Assembly: GCF_002803065.1 (NCBI RefSeq)
Contig: NZ_NNBL01000002.1
Coordinates: forward strand, 1-64,000
Direction: 5' to 3'
DNA: 64,000 bases
Source of the DNA: Streptomyces sp. CB01635
Lineage (GTDB): Bacteria; Actinomycetota; Actinomycetes; Streptomycetales; Streptomycetaceae
Shown: positions 8,179 through 19,772 of the stretch, piece by piece
Layout: the number at the start of each line of letters is the position of its first letter
How positions within the stretch are numbered: position 1 is the stretch's first letter
Notes under the pieces: model-generated
Database searches by the model: none
What the model was told of the DNA's origin: nothing
What the model saw: only the letters and a program-made list of their open reading frames with translations
Position numbers and translations under genes: made by a program

Positions 8179-10170
8179 CTAATAGACCGCCGTGAGCAGC
8201 GCGAGCGGCGCCGCCGCCGACCGTGACTCGCGCTCGCACGCGTGCGGGTAGGGGACGGGCGCCGGGTACGACTCCCGCGCGTACCCGGCGAGCACCTCGG
8301 GCAGCCGGTGGCCGGAGGCCGCTGCGGCCTCCACCAGCGCGTTCGCCACCGTCCGCGCCTCGTCATGCAGTCCGTAGCGGGCGAGCCCGAGCGCGATCAG
8401 CGCGTTGTCGTGCGGCCACACCGAGCCCCGGTGGTAGGAGAGCGGGTGGTAGGCGGCCTGCCCCGCCGCGAGCGTGCGCACCCCCCAGCCGGAGAAGAAG
8501 TCGGGCTCCAGGAGACGCCGGCCGACCACTTCCCCGTACTCCTTGTCGAGCAGGCCCGACCACAGGAGATGGCCCGCGTCGGACGCCAGCGCGTCGACGT
8601 GTCGCCCCTCGCCGTCCAGGGCGAGCGCGGGGAACGCGCGGTCCGCCATCCAGAAGTCCCGCTGGAACCGGTCCCGCAGATCCGTCGCCGTCTGCTCCAG
8701 AAGGTCCGCGTACACCGGGTCGTCCCAGGCCGTGCGGGCGAGCGCGGCCGTGCGGCGCAACGCGTCGTACGCGTAGCCCTGGGCGCCCGCCGCCGTCACG
8801 GGTCCCGTGGGGCGGCTGCCGTCGGCCGAGCAGATGGCGCCCGGCGAGTCCTTCCAGTTCTGGTTGGCGAGGCCGCCCCGGTCGGCGCGGTAGACGAGAT
8901 AGCCGCGTGAGGTGAGGCCGCCGTGGTCGAGCATCCAGCTGACGGCGGCCCGCGCGTGCGGTTCGAGGCGGCGGGCCGTCGCCACGTCGCCGGTCCGGTC
9001 CGTGTACGCGCCGAGCAGGACGAGGAAGAGGGGCGTCGCGTCGACGGAGCCGTAGTAGCGGGCGAAGGGGACCTGGCCGAAGTGCGCCAGCTCGCCGTGC
9101 CGCACCTCGTGGACGATCTTGCCGGGCTGGGCCACGGCGCCCTCGGTGGACTCCGTGGCCTGCGTCGCGGCGAGCACCGGGAGCGTCGCGGCGGCCAGCC
9201 CCGGCCGGTAGGGGAGGGCGAACAGGGAGGTCAGGAGCGCGTCACGGCCGAGGAGCGTGAGGAACCAGGGGACGCCCGCGCCCGGCACGCTCAGCCGCTC
9301 GCCGTCCGGGCCGGTGGCCGGGACCTGAAGCACGGCCAGGTCGGCCAGGCCCCTCGTGCACGCCGCGGCGAGTCCGGGCCAGGCGGCGGGCAGGGTGACG
9401 TCCCGGGTGAACTCCTCGGTGCGCGCGGCGAGTTCGGCCGCCGCGTCGGCGGGGGACGCGGGCACCGGAGTACGGGGGGCGCCGTGTGGGCGGGCCGCGA
9501 CGCGCAGGTTCAGGTCGGCCGTGCCGTGCCCGGTCAGTTCGAGAGACCAGACGAGGCGGCGGGCGCCGGTGCCGGTCTCCTCGACGGCGTCGGGCGCGGG
9601 CTCTGCGGTCACCGTGGTCGACGAGCGCCACTCGCCCCGCCGGTAGCCGAACCGGACGCCGTCCTCCAGGACCGACCGGGAGCGGACCGCGCCGGTCTTC
9701 GCGTACGTGCGGTGGTCGGCGCGCAGCTCGAACTGGTCGGTGAAGTCCGCGTCTACGGTCAACGCGAGCTGTACCGTCGTCGGCACCGCGCGGTTGGAGA
9801 CGACCCGCAGGGTCTCGACGAACGCGCCGTCCGCCACGGCCTGTTCGCGGAAGAGCGTGTACGCGGGCGGCTCCAGGCGGCCGCCGCGCGGCACCAGTAC
9901 ACAGCGCGCCACGCCTTCACCGGCGCCGGTCCGCCCGGCCGCGTCCCCGCCGGTTCGCCCGCCCGCGTCCCCGCCCGGCCGTCCGGCGGGCGTGAGCACT
10001 TCGGGTGCGGCGCCGTCCGCCGTGAGCTGCCAGCGGCTGAGGTGCCGGCCGTCGCGCACGAACAGGCCGTCGGGCGAGCCGGATCCGCGTACGCCGCTGA
10101 TGTCGCCGCCGGGGCCGATCGCCGCGAACGTGGCTCCCCGCACGAGCAGTTGATGCTGTCGGTCCGTCAT
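8179..10170 (-). CDS. Glycogen debranching/amylo-alpha-1,6-glucosidase-type glycosidase
   Basis: The 663-residue protein has an N-terminal beta-rich domain of the bacterial glycogen-debranching N-terminal type (starting QLLVRGATFAAIGPGGDISG), then an (alpha/alpha)6 barrel. The barrel carries the LLGRDALLTSLFALPYRPGLA, YYGSVDATPLFLVLLGAY and HRGSVWPHDNALIALGL segments shared by amylo-alpha-1,6-glucosidase and trehalase-like enzymes. It probably acts on alpha-linked glucans or glycosides in the cytoplasm; there is no signal peptide. Its ATG overlaps the stop of the upstream glycosidase (ATGA, 10167-10170), so the two are translationally coupled. The substrate is uncertain: glycogen, trehalose or a plant-derived glycoside are all possible. 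Confidence 0.82.
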   Translation of the reverse strand: MTDRQHQLLVRGATFAAIGPGGDISGVRGSGSPDGLFVRDGRHLSRWQLTADGAAPEVLTPAGRPGGDAGGRTGGDAAGRTGAGEGVARCVLVPRGGRLEPPAYTLFREQAVADGAFVETLRVVSNRAVPTTVQLALTVDADFTDQFELRADHRTYAKTGAVRSRSVLEDGVRFGYRRGEWRSSTTVTAEPAPDAVEETGTGARRLVWSLELTGHGTADLNLRVAARPHGAPRTPVPASPADAAAELAARTEEFTRDVTLPAAWPGLAAACTRGLADLAVLQVPATGPDGERLSVPGAGVPWFLTLLGRDALLTSLFALPYRPGLAAATLPVLAATQATESTEGAVAQPGKIVHEVRHGELAHFGQVPFARYYGSVDATPLFLVLLGAYTDRTGDVATARRLEPHARAAVSWMLDHGGLTSRGYLVYRADRGGLANQNWKDSPGAICSADGSRPTGPVTAAGAQGYAYDALRRTAALARTAWDDPVYADLLEQTATDLRDRFQRDFWMADRAFPALALDGEGRHVDALASDAGHLLWSGLLDKEYGEVVGRRLLEPDFFSGWGVRTLAAGQAAYHPLSYHRGSVWPHDNALIALGLARYGLHDEARTVANALVEAAAASGHRLPEVLAGYARESYPAPVPYPHACERESRSAAAPLALLTAVY

Positions 10171-11648
10171 CCCCAGGTCCCTCCCTCGTGCCGCTCCAGC
10201 GGCTCCTGCAGCAGATCCAGGGCGAGTGCGGCGCTCCATGCGAAGCCGCGCGCGCCGCAGCCGCGCCCCGTGTACGGATCCACGTATTCGGCGAAGGCCG
10301 TGTCGAGCGCCGTGCCGAGCAGCGCGGCGCGCAGGCGTTCGGCCTCCGCGTGCTCGCCGTGGAGGCGCAGGCCGCGCTCGATCAGCCAGTTCGTGTTGAA
10401 CCAGGCCGGTCCGCGCCAGTAGCGGTGCGGGTCGAAGGCCGGTCCCGTCAGGTCGTAGCTCGGCACGAGCCGCACCGCGGTGCCGAGGCCGAAGCGAGGG
10501 CCGCGGGCGACGCGCAACAGTCCGGCGGTCACGTGCCGAGGCAGCGTCGGCAGGATGAGCGGGATCAGGCCCGAGACGCCGTACTCGGGGATCAGGGCGG
10601 GGGGTGAGGACCGGCCGGCGGTTCGGGGTGTGTCGTGTCCCGGTGCGCGGGGCGCGTGGTGGCCGTCGGCCGCGCCGCGCAGGTCGCGGCAGAAGAACAT
10701 GCCCGTCACCGGGTCCCACAGGCGCTCGACCAGCGCTGCCGTGAGGCGTTCGGCGCGGGCGTGGCGGGCCGTGCCCGCGGCGCCGAGTTCGCAGGCGATG
10801 CGGGCGAGGGCGTGTTCGGAGGCGATCAGGAGGGCGTTGAAGGAGGGGTCCTCTACGGCGAACTCGCCCTGCCCGTCGGCATATTGGCCGTTCCGGTAGT
10901 CCGTCGCCAGGCGCACGTACCGGCCGTAGTCGAGGTCGGTGGGGCGGTCGTCGGGCGCGCCGTGCTCCAGGTCGGCGCGGCGGAACGCGCGCGCGGGCGC
11001 CGGGGCGATCCGGCTCAGCGGGGCGTCCCAGCACGGGCTGTTGTCCATGCCCTGCTCCCAGGGATGGATCACGCTGGCGAGGCCGCCACCGCCCAGGTCC
11101 CTGCGGTGCAGGAGGTAGCGGTGCCAGGCCGCGAGCTTCGGATAGACGCGGGCCAGGAACGAGCGGGACCGGGACAGGCCCGGGTCGGCGCGGTGCACGA
11201 GCCAGGCCGCCAGCGCGTGCACCGGCGGCTGCACGATGCCGGAGGTCTGCACGGAGCGCGGCGCTCCGGCCGCCCGTCCCGAAGTGGAGGAGCGCCAGAA
11301 GTCGGGGCTGGGAAAGTAGGCGTCGAGGGGGACGGAGGGGTTGAACACGATGTGCGGCACCCGGCCGTCGCCCCACTGCGCGTCGAACAGCGTCTCCAGC
11401 TCCAACTGGGCGCGCAGCGGCGACACATGACGTGACCCGATGGCAACGAACGCGGAGTCCCACGACCACTGGTGCGGATAGAGGGTGCGGGAGGGGACCG
11501 TGGACGTGCCCGTCCAGTTCGTCTCCAGGACCCGTGCCGCCTGCTCGCGCAGCGCGGCCCGCTCGAGCGAGGGCGCGGCGACGGCATCGGAGGCGCGGCG
11601 CAGAGCCGCACCGGTCCGCCGGGTTGTGCGGTCCACACGAACTCCCAC
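10167..11648 (-). CDS. MGH1-like (GH63/trehalase-fold) glycoside hydrolase
   Basis: The 493-residue protein is an (alpha/alpha)6-barrel glycosidase related to GH63/GH37 enzymes and mannosylglycerate hydrolase. It contains YPHQWSWDSAFVAIG near the N-terminus, VIHPWEQGMDNSPCWD in the middle (candidate acid residues), YWRGPAWFNTNWLI, and a C-terminal EYVDPYTGRGCGARGFAWSAA segment. No signal peptide is present. The start is a GTG at 11648 with no clear ribosome-binding site, so the transcript may be leaderless or the start slightly internal. It heads an operon with the debranching-type enzyme, is divergent from the ROK regulator at 11745, and is probably controlled by it. The substrate is not known. 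Confidence 0.82.
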   Translation of the reverse strand: MGVRVDRTTRRTGAALRRASDAVAAPSLERAALREQAARVLETNWTGTSTVPSRTLYPHQWSWDSAFVAIGSRHVSPLRAQLELETLFDAQWGDGRVPHIVFNPSVPLDAYFPSPDFWRSSTSGRAAGAPRSVQTSGIVQPPVHALAAWLVHRADPGLSRSRSFLARVYPKLAAWHRYLLHRRDLGGGGLASVIHPWEQGMDNSPCWDAPLSRIAPAPARAFRRADLEHGAPDDRPTDLDYGRYVRLATDYRNGQYADGQGEFAVEDPSFNALLIASEHALARIACELGAAGTARHARAERLTAALVERLWDPVTGMFFCRDLRGAADGHHAPRAPGHDTPRTAGRSSPPALIPEYGVSGLIPLILPTLPRHVTAGLLRVARGPRFGLGTAVRLVPSYDLTGPAFDPHRYWRGPAWFNTNWLIERGLRLHGEHAEAERLRAALLGTALDTAFAEYVDPYTGRGCGARGFAWSAALALDLLQEPLERHEGGTWG

Positions 11649-11657
11649 GGTCTGTCA

Positions 11658-11695
11658 GTTAAGCCGTATCCAGCATAGAGTTACGTCTACTTAAC
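11658..11695. promoter_or_regulatory. Candidate ROK operator between divergent glycosidase and regulator
   Basis: The inverted half-sites GTTAAG (11658-11663) and CTTAAC (11690-11695), 32 bp centre to centre (about three helical turns), lie in the 96-base divergent promoter region, which is locally AT-rich. Their placement over the glycosidase promoter fits a repressor site for the adjacent ROK protein. Assignment is by proximity. Confidence 0.45.
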
Positions 11696-11744
11696 CAGCA
11701 AAACCCAATATGTAACGCGCAGTTGATGAACGCAAGGGGTGCGA

Positions 11745-13007
11745 ATGGCCGGGGACCGGACGAGAGAGCGGCCGCGGAGCCAGACGAGCGCCGGGGATCT
11801 GCTGGACCTCGTGCGCAGCGGCCGGGCGACCACGCGCGGCGCGCTCCAGGAGGCCACCGGGCTCTCCAGGGCCACCGTCGGCCAGCGCCTCGACCGGCTC
11901 TTCCGGGCGGGCTGGCTGCGTGAGGGCGCGGGCGGTCCGGCCGGGTCGCCGACGGGCGGGCGGCCCTCCCTGCGCCTGGAATTCGACGACGCCCACGCGG
12001 TTGTGCTCGCCGTCTCCCTCGACACCCGGCACGCGCGCGCCGCCGTCCTCACCCTCACCGGCGAGCTGCTCGCCGAGCGCTCCGGCGCCCTGTCCGTCGA
12101 CGAGGGGCCGGAGCGGGTGCTCGGCGCGCTCGGCGGCTGGTTCGCCGGGCTGCTGAAGGAGGCGGGGCGGACCGCGGACGCGGTGTGCGGCATCGGGATC
12201 GGGGTCCCGGGTCCCGTGGACAGCGCCACGGGCCGCGTCGTACAGCCGCCGATCATGCCGGGCTGGGACGGCTACGACATCAGGGGCCGCCTGGGCCGCG
12301 CCTTCGCCGAGCAGACGGGCGGCGGCGGTGATGTGCGTGACGCGGGTGGTGCAGAGGGCGCAGGCGGCGTCCCCGTTCTCGTGGACAACGACGCCAACCT
12401 GATGGCCTACGGCGAGCAGCGCACCGGACACCCGGACTGCGCGGCGTTCGCCCTCGTCAAGGTGTCCACCGGCATCGGCGCCGGCGTCGTCGTCGGCGGC
12501 CGGATCTACCGGGGCATCGACGGGGGAGCGGGCGACATAGGGCATATCCGGGTGCCCGAGGGCGCGGGCACGCTGTGCCGGTGCGGCTCGTACGGGTGCC
12601 TGGCCTCGGTGGCGAGCGGGCGCGCCCTTGCGCGGCGGCTCACCGAGGCCGGGGTGCCGGCGGAGTCGGGATCGGATGTGCGGGAGCTGCTCGCCGAGGG
12701 GCACCCCGAAGCGGTGCGCCTGGCACGGGAGGCCGGGCGCAGCGTGGGCGAGGTCCTGGCGACGGTGGTGACCCTGCTCAACCCGGGGGTCCTGATGATC
12801 GCGGGGGATCTGGCCGGAACCCCCTTCCTCACGGGCGTACGCGAGCTGCTCTACCAGCGGGCCCTGCCGCGCTCCACCGCTCATCTGGACGTGGTCACCG
12901 CGCGGCTCGGCGAGCGGTCTGCCCTGGTGGGGGCGGGTGCGCTGGTCGTGGAGCACCTCTACGCGCCGGACCGGGCGGAGGAACGGCTCGCGGCGCTCGG
13001 CCTGTGA
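11745..13007 (+). CDS. ROK family transcriptional regulator
   Basis: The 420-residue protein has an N-terminal winged helix at about residues 10-70 (DLVRSGRATTRGALQEATG then LSRATVGQRLDRLF), followed by a ROK sugar-kinase fold. The ROK signature includes GIGIGVPGPVDSATG, VDNDANLMAYGE and a zinc-binding CRCGSYGCL motif near residue 280. The ATG at 11745 is preferred over the in-frame GTG at 11739 because AAGGGG is correctly spaced before it. ROK repressors usually sense a sugar or sugar phosphate and control adjacent catabolic genes; here the divergent pair of glycosidases is the obvious target. Whether it retains kinase activity cannot be judged here. Confidence 0.9.
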   Translation: MAGDRTRERPRSQTSAGDLLDLVRSGRATTRGALQEATGLSRATVGQRLDRLFRAGWLREGAGGPAGSPTGGRPSLRLEFDDAHAVVLAVSLDTRHARAAVLTLTGELLAERSGALSVDEGPERVLGALGGWFAGLLKEAGRTADAVCGIGIGVPGPVDSATGRVVQPPIMPGWDGYDIRGRLGRAFAEQTGGGGDVRDAGGAEGAGGVPVLVDNDANLMAYGEQRTGHPDCAAFALVKVSTGIGAGVVVGGRIYRGIDGGAGDIGHIRVPEGAGTLCRCGSYGCLASVASGRALARRLTEAGVPAESGSDVRELLAEGHPEAVRLAREAGRSVGEVLATVVTLLNPGVLMIAGDLAGTPFLTGVRELLYQRALPRSTAHLDVVTARLGERSALVGAGALVVEHLYAPDRAEERLAALGL

Positions 13008-13067
13008 ACGCCCGCTTTGCGTCCGGATGCTGACATCGAAGGGCCCGGAAACGGCGTGATTCTCGCC

Positions 13068-13082
13068 ACCCCTGATAGGGGT
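13068..13082. terminator. Short hairpin after the ROK gene
   Basis: ACCCC-TGATA-GGGGT forms a 5-bp stem with a five-base loop, 60 bases after the ROK stop codon. It is short and lacks a T run; it could end ROK transcription or simply be part of the palindrome-rich ppdK upstream region. Confidence 0.35.
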
Positions 13083-13085
13083 AGC

Positions 13086-13199
13086 GCTCAGATGAGCAAC
13101 TTGAAGGCGGCTGTACATTTCTAAGGCATGGCACTGAGTGCCACCGTTCGATCATTTACAACTTGAACTCACCTGAGTGTGGAGTGCGCTCACCTGAGC
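13086..13199. promoter_or_regulatory. Cluster of CTCA-N2-TGAG palindromes upstream of ppdK
   Basis: Three perfect 12-bp palindromes of one form occur: GCTCAGATGAGC (13086-13097), ACTCACCTGAGT (13167-13178) and GCTCACCTGAGC (13188-13199). The last two are exactly 21 bp apart, two helical turns, so one protein could bind both on one face. A separate palindrome GGCACT-G-AGTGCC lies at 13130-13142. The binding factor is unknown. Confidence 0.65.
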
Positions 13200-13223
13200 G
13201 ATATTTGGCGTCTACGGGGGTTG

Positions 13224-13244
13224 TGTCTTCAAGAAATGAAGACA
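13224..13244. promoter_or_regulatory. Stem-loop in the ppdK upstream region
   Basis: TGTCTTCA and TGAAGACA form a perfect 8-bp inverted repeat around AGAAA, about 160 bases before the ppdK start. It could be an operator or an RNA hairpin in a long 5' leader. Confidence 0.5.
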
Positions 13245-13401
13245 AGGTTCTCGGTGCCGCTGCCTGTTAGTTACTTTCGATCTAGCGGCGGACGGGTGGT
13301 TACGGCCGTATGACGCACAAGTGGACGTACCCAGATGCCTTCGATCTGGGTATGTTCCTCGCCGTCAGGGCAGCCACCGAGTCATCGAGGAGTCGAGACC
13401 C

Positions 13402-16119
<2,718 letters not shown>

Positions 16120-16200
16120 GAACCGGTCCGCAAAACTCCGGAGCCGTTGTCTGGGTGCCCGACCCTCACGAAAGGCAGCGGCTCCGGTGCACCGAAGGAG

Positions 16201-16234
16201 AGGGCGGTACCCCTTGTGCGGGGGGTGCCGCCCT
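16201..16234 (+). terminator. ppdK terminator
   Basis: A 13-bp stem (AGGGCGGTACCCC paired with GGGGTGCCGCCCT, one G-U pair) with an 8-base loop is followed by TTCG, about 80 bases after the ppdK stop. Confidence 0.75.
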
Positions 16235-16236
16235 TT

Positions 16237-16294
16237 CGTGTGGGCGGGGGCGGGCGCTCTTGGAAGTCGTGTGGGCGGGGGCGGGCGCTCTTGG
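16237..16294. repeat. 27-bp direct repeat
   Basis: Two identical 27-base copies (beginning CGTGTGGGCGGGGGCGGGCG) occupy 16237-16263 and 16268-16294, a 31-bp period, between the ppdK terminator and the GH20 gene. Confidence 0.9.
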
Positions 16295-16353
16295 GAGTTC
16301 TGTGATGTCCGTTCCCTTGTGAGGCCCGGAAGGCAAGTGGTGTAGTCCAATGC

Positions 16354-18738
16354 ATGCCTCCGAGTAACGGTTCGATTTCACCGCGTCTGTCACGCCGCTC
16401 GTTCGTCACCGCCCTCGCGGTGACCTCGGCAGTCACCGCCCTGCCGCTCGGGCTCGGGTCCGCCGCCGCGCGGGCCGCGGGCGGGAACGCGGCCAACGAA
16501 CGCCCCGTCGTCATCCCCGCCCTCCAGAACTGGGCCGGATCCACGGGCCGCTACCGGCTCGAAGCGGGCGCGCCGATCGTCGTACAGGCCGCGAAAGCGA
16601 GTGAACTCCTGGCGCTCGCCCGGCAGTTCGCCGATGATATCGAAGAGGTCACCGGCATCAGGCCCGGCGTCCCCCGCGCCGGCCGCGGAGTGCGTGGCGG
16701 CCTGCGGCTCGTCCTCGACCCGGCCGACCGGCACGCGCCCGGCGGCGACCGGTACGCCGAGGAGGGTTACACCCTCCGCGTCACCGCGGCCGCCGTCACG
16801 GTCACCGCACCCACCCGCACCGGCCTCTACTACGGAACCCGCTCGGTCCTGCAGATCCTCCTGCGCTCCGACGGGCGCCGCGAACTGCCCACCGGCACCG
16901 CGCACGACTGGCCCGACTACCGGCTGCGCGGCTTCATGCTGGACGCGGGCCGCCGCTTCTTCACCCCGGGCTTCATCCGCGACCAGCTGCGCCTGATGGG
17001 CTGGTTCAAGCTCAACGACCTGCAACTGCATCTGAACGACAACGAGATCAGCCCGGCCGGCGGCGACTGGTCCCAGGCCTACGACGCGTTCCGGCTGCGC
17101 AGCGACAAGCCCGAATGGGCCGGGCTCGCCGCGCCCGACGGCTCGTACTCGCGGGGGGACTGGGACTCCTTCGAGGACACCGCGGCCGCCCACGCCGTCC
17201 AGCTCACCCCCGAGATCGACGCGCCCGCGCACGCCCGCTCCTTCGTGCGCTTCCGCCCCGAACTCGGCCTGAAGGGCGGCAACTCCGACCACCTCGACCT
17301 CGCCAAGCCGGAGACGACGGCCTTCATGAAGAAGGTCTTCGACGAGTTCGCGCCCTGGTTCCGCAGCCCCGAGATCCACTACGGCGCCGACGAGTACACC
17401 GGCCCCGAGGAGCAGTACCGCGGCTACTTCAACGCGATGGCCGCCCACCTGCGCACCCTCGGCAAACACCCCCGCGCCTGGGGCAGCCTCACCGAGATGG
17501 CACCCTCCGGCACCTCCGGCTACGACCGCGACGTCACCATCCACAGCTGGAACAACGGCTGGTACGGGCCCAAGGCCGCCACCGCCGACGGCTACGAGAT
17601 CGTCAACACGAACGACGGGCTCCTCTACGTCGTCCCGTTCGCCACCTACTACCACCCGCTAGGCCTCGACGGCCCCTACCTGTACGAGAGCTGGGCCCCG
17701 CACGTTTTCCCCGGCGACCAGAGCCTCCAGCCGCACGACCCGAAGCTGCGCGGCGCCATGTCCGCCGTGTGGAACGACCTCGTGCACGCCACGTACACCC
17801 AGCAGGCCGTCCACGGTCTGGTCGAGAAGACCTTCGGCACGCTCGCTCAGAAGATGTGGAGCGGGTCCGGAGCGGGCCTGAGCTACCGCGACTTCACGGC
17901 CGAGCTGCGGCGTGGGATCGCCGGACCCGGGCTCACCACCCTCACGCCCACCCTCGCCGAACCCGACCAGATCTCCCTGGACGCCCCCGCCACCGCCTCC
18001 TCCACGGCGGCGGGAACCCGCCCCGTGTACGCCACCGACGGCAGCCCGGTCACCCGGTGGACCAGCGGCCGCGAGCGCGCTCCCTGGCTGGCCGTCGACC
18101 TCGGGCAGAGCCGGCCCGTACAACGCGTGCGCGTCGAATGGGGGCCGGAGCACGGCACCGCGTACGCCGTCGAGGTCTCCGACGACGGCGTCGCGTGGCG
18201 CACCGTCGCCGAGCGCACCGGCCGCGACCGCGCGGGCTGGGACGAACTCGGCTTCCCGGCGACCACCGCGCGCCATGTACGCCTGCGCGGCCGGGAGCGC
18301 GCGAGCACGCGCTACTCGGTGTGGAGCCTCCAGGTGTACGACATCCCCGACCTGGCGCTCGGCCGCCCCACCACCGCGTCCTCCGCCGAGACGGCCACGC
18401 TCACCGCGCCCAACGCCACCGACGGAGATCCGGGCACCCGCTGGGCGTCGAAATACACCGACGGCGAGTGGATCGAGGTCGACCTGGAGCAGACCCGGAC
18501 CGTGCGGCGGATCGTCCTCGACTGGGAGACGGCCGCGGGACGGGACTACGACCTCCAGGTCTCCGCCGACGCCACCGGCTCGTCCTGGCGCACCGTCGCC
18601 GCGCGCCAGGGCCGCACCACGGCCGGGGTGGACACGGTCGACCTCGACGCCGTTCAGGCGCGGCGGGTGCGGATGCTCGGGGTGAAGCGGCAGACGACGT
18701 ACGGGTACTCGCTCTACCGGTTCGAAGTGCGGGGCTGA
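16354..18738 (+). CDS. Secreted GH20 beta-N-acetylhexosaminidase with discoidin domains
   Basis: The 794-residue protein carries a Tat signal peptide: RLSRRSFVTALAVTS then a hydrophobic stretch and an AARAAG cleavage region near residue 40. A GH20b-like domain comes first, then a GH20 barrel with GFMLDAGRRFFTPGFIRDQLRLMG and the catalytic Asp-Glu in HYGADEYTG (about residue 347). Two F5/8-type-C (discoidin) carbohydrate-binding modules follow from about 545, each with a TDGSPVTRWTS or TDGDPGTRWAS signature. The expected role is release of N-acetylglucosamine from chitin oligomers or glycoconjugates outside the cell. A large hairpin follows the gene. Confidence 0.9.
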   Translation: MPPSNGSISPRLSRRSFVTALAVTSAVTALPLGLGSAAARAAGGNAANERPVVIPALQNWAGSTGRYRLEAGAPIVVQAAKASELLALARQFADDIEEVTGIRPGVPRAGRGVRGGLRLVLDPADRHAPGGDRYAEEGYTLRVTAAAVTVTAPTRTGLYYGTRSVLQILLRSDGRRELPTGTAHDWPDYRLRGFMLDAGRRFFTPGFIRDQLRLMGWFKLNDLQLHLNDNEISPAGGDWSQAYDAFRLRSDKPEWAGLAAPDGSYSRGDWDSFEDTAAAHAVQLTPEIDAPAHARSFVRFRPELGLKGGNSDHLDLAKPETTAFMKKVFDEFAPWFRSPEIHYGADEYTGPEEQYRGYFNAMAAHLRTLGKHPRAWGSLTEMAPSGTSGYDRDVTIHSWNNGWYGPKAATADGYEIVNTNDGLLYVVPFATYYHPLGLDGPYLYESWAPHVFPGDQSLQPHDPKLRGAMSAVWNDLVHATYTQQAVHGLVEKTFGTLAQKMWSGSGAGLSYRDFTAELRRGIAGPGLTTLTPTLAEPDQISLDAPATASSTAAGTRPVYATDGSPVTRWTSGRERAPWLAVDLGQSRPVQRVRVEWGPEHGTAYAVEVSDDGVAWRTVAERTGRDRAGWDELGFPATTARHVRLRGRERASTRYSVWSLQVYDIPDLALGRPTTASSAETATLTAPNATDGDPGTRWASKYTDGEWIEVDLEQTRTVRRIVLDWETAAGRDYDLQVSADATGSSWRTVAARQGRTTAGVDTVDLDAVQARRVRMLGVKRQTTYGYSLYRFEVRG

Positions 18739-18747
18739 GTACTCCGA

Positions 18748-18819
18748 GAGGGGAAACGGGGGTGCGGGGTTCCGCATCTACTGGCCGGTAAGTACAGTCG
18801 GGCACCCCCGTATCCCCTC
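18748..18819 (+). terminator. Large inverted repeat after the hexosaminidase gene
   Basis: Two 18-base arms (18748-18765 and 18802-18819, one mismatch; core CGGGGGTGC / GCACCCCCG) are separated by 36 bases, starting ten bases after the GH20 stop. The arms probably form a terminator for the GH20 transcript; the right arm reaches to 17 bases before the next start codon, so it may also affect the SDR leader. Confidence 0.65.
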
Positions 18820-18836
18820 GTCCAGGGAGCACAGCC

Positions 18837-19751
18837 ATGACCGGCTGGAACGCGAGCGACATCCCCGACCAGAGCGGCCGCACGGCCGTGGTGACCGGCG
18901 CCAACAGCGGCATCGGCTACATCACGGCACGCGAGCTGGCCCGCAAGGGCGCCCACGTCGTCCTCGCCTGCCGCAGCGAGGCGCGGGGCACGGCCGCCCT
19001 CGACCGGCTGCGCTCCGAAGTGCCGGGCGCGCAGGCCGAGTTCGAGCAGCTCGACCTGGGTGACCTGTCGTCCGTGCGGAAGTTCGCCGGAGCGCGCGGC
19101 AGCGGGGAGCGGCTCGACCTGCTGATCAACAACGCGGGCGTGATGGCGCTGCCCCTCGGGCGGACCGCCGACGGCTTCGAGACGCAGTTCGGCGTCAACC
19201 ACCTCGGCCACTTCGCGCTGACCGGGCTGCTCCTGCCCCGGCTCCTCGACACGCCCGGCGCCCGCGTCGTCAGCGTCTCCAGCATGTTCCACGTCCTCTC
19301 GGACATCGACATCGCGGACCTCAACAGCGAGCGCCGCTACCGGCGCTGGATCGCGTACGGCCGTTCCAAGACGGCGAACCTGCTGTTCATCCACGAGCTG
19401 GCGCGCAAGCTGGCGGCGCGCGGGTCCGACGTCGTAGCGGCGTCCGCGCACCCGGGGTACGCGTCCACGAACCTCGCGACGCAGGGCGTGCGCATGGAGG
19501 GCCGCAAGGCCGTCGAGCGCGTCGTCGAGCTGGGCAACCGGGTCATCGCCCAGCCCGCCGAGGCAGGCGCGCTGCCCACGCTGTACGCGGCGACGGAACC
19601 CGGTGTGCGCCCGGACTCGTTCACCGGGCCGTCCCTGATGATGTGGCGCGGGGCGCCCGCGAAGTCGTGGCGGGCCGGGCGGACCCTCGACGACGTGGCG
19701 GGGGAGCGGCTGTGGGCGGCGTCGGAACAGCTGACGGGCGTGACGTTCTAG
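18837..19751 (+). CDS. SDR family oxidoreductase (retinol-dehydrogenase-like)
   Basis: The 304-residue protein is a classical short-chain dehydrogenase. It has VVTGANSGIGYITA at residues 21-34 (NAD(P)-binding Gly motif), LACRSEARG, the NNAGVMALP motif, and the catalytic YGRSK of the Tyr-x-x-x-Lys pair. The long C-terminal part and the overall sequence resemble the retinol dehydrogenase/protochlorophyllide reductase-like group. CAGGGAG lies at good spacing before the ATG. No pathway context: the neighbours are a hexosaminidase and a small membrane protein. Substrate unknown. Confidence 0.87.
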   Translation: MTGWNASDIPDQSGRTAVVTGANSGIGYITARELARKGAHVVLACRSEARGTAALDRLRSEVPGAQAEFEQLDLGDLSSVRKFAGARGSGERLDLLINNAGVMALPLGRTADGFETQFGVNHLGHFALTGLLLPRLLDTPGARVVSVSSMFHVLSDIDIADLNSERRYRRWIAYGRSKTANLLFIHELARKLAARGSDVVAASAHPGYASTNLATQGVRMEGRKAVERVVELGNRVIAQPAEAGALPTLYAATEPGVRPDSFTGPSLMMWRGAPAKSWRAGRTLDDVAGERLWAASEQLTGVTF

Positions 19752-19772
19752 GGCGAACCACCAGGACCCCCG

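Noticed and set aside
4946..8239. Very long - strand open frame of 1097 codons
   Set aside because: It spans the antisense of dusB and a shifted frame of the exporter; composition is Arg/Pro-rich with no fold.
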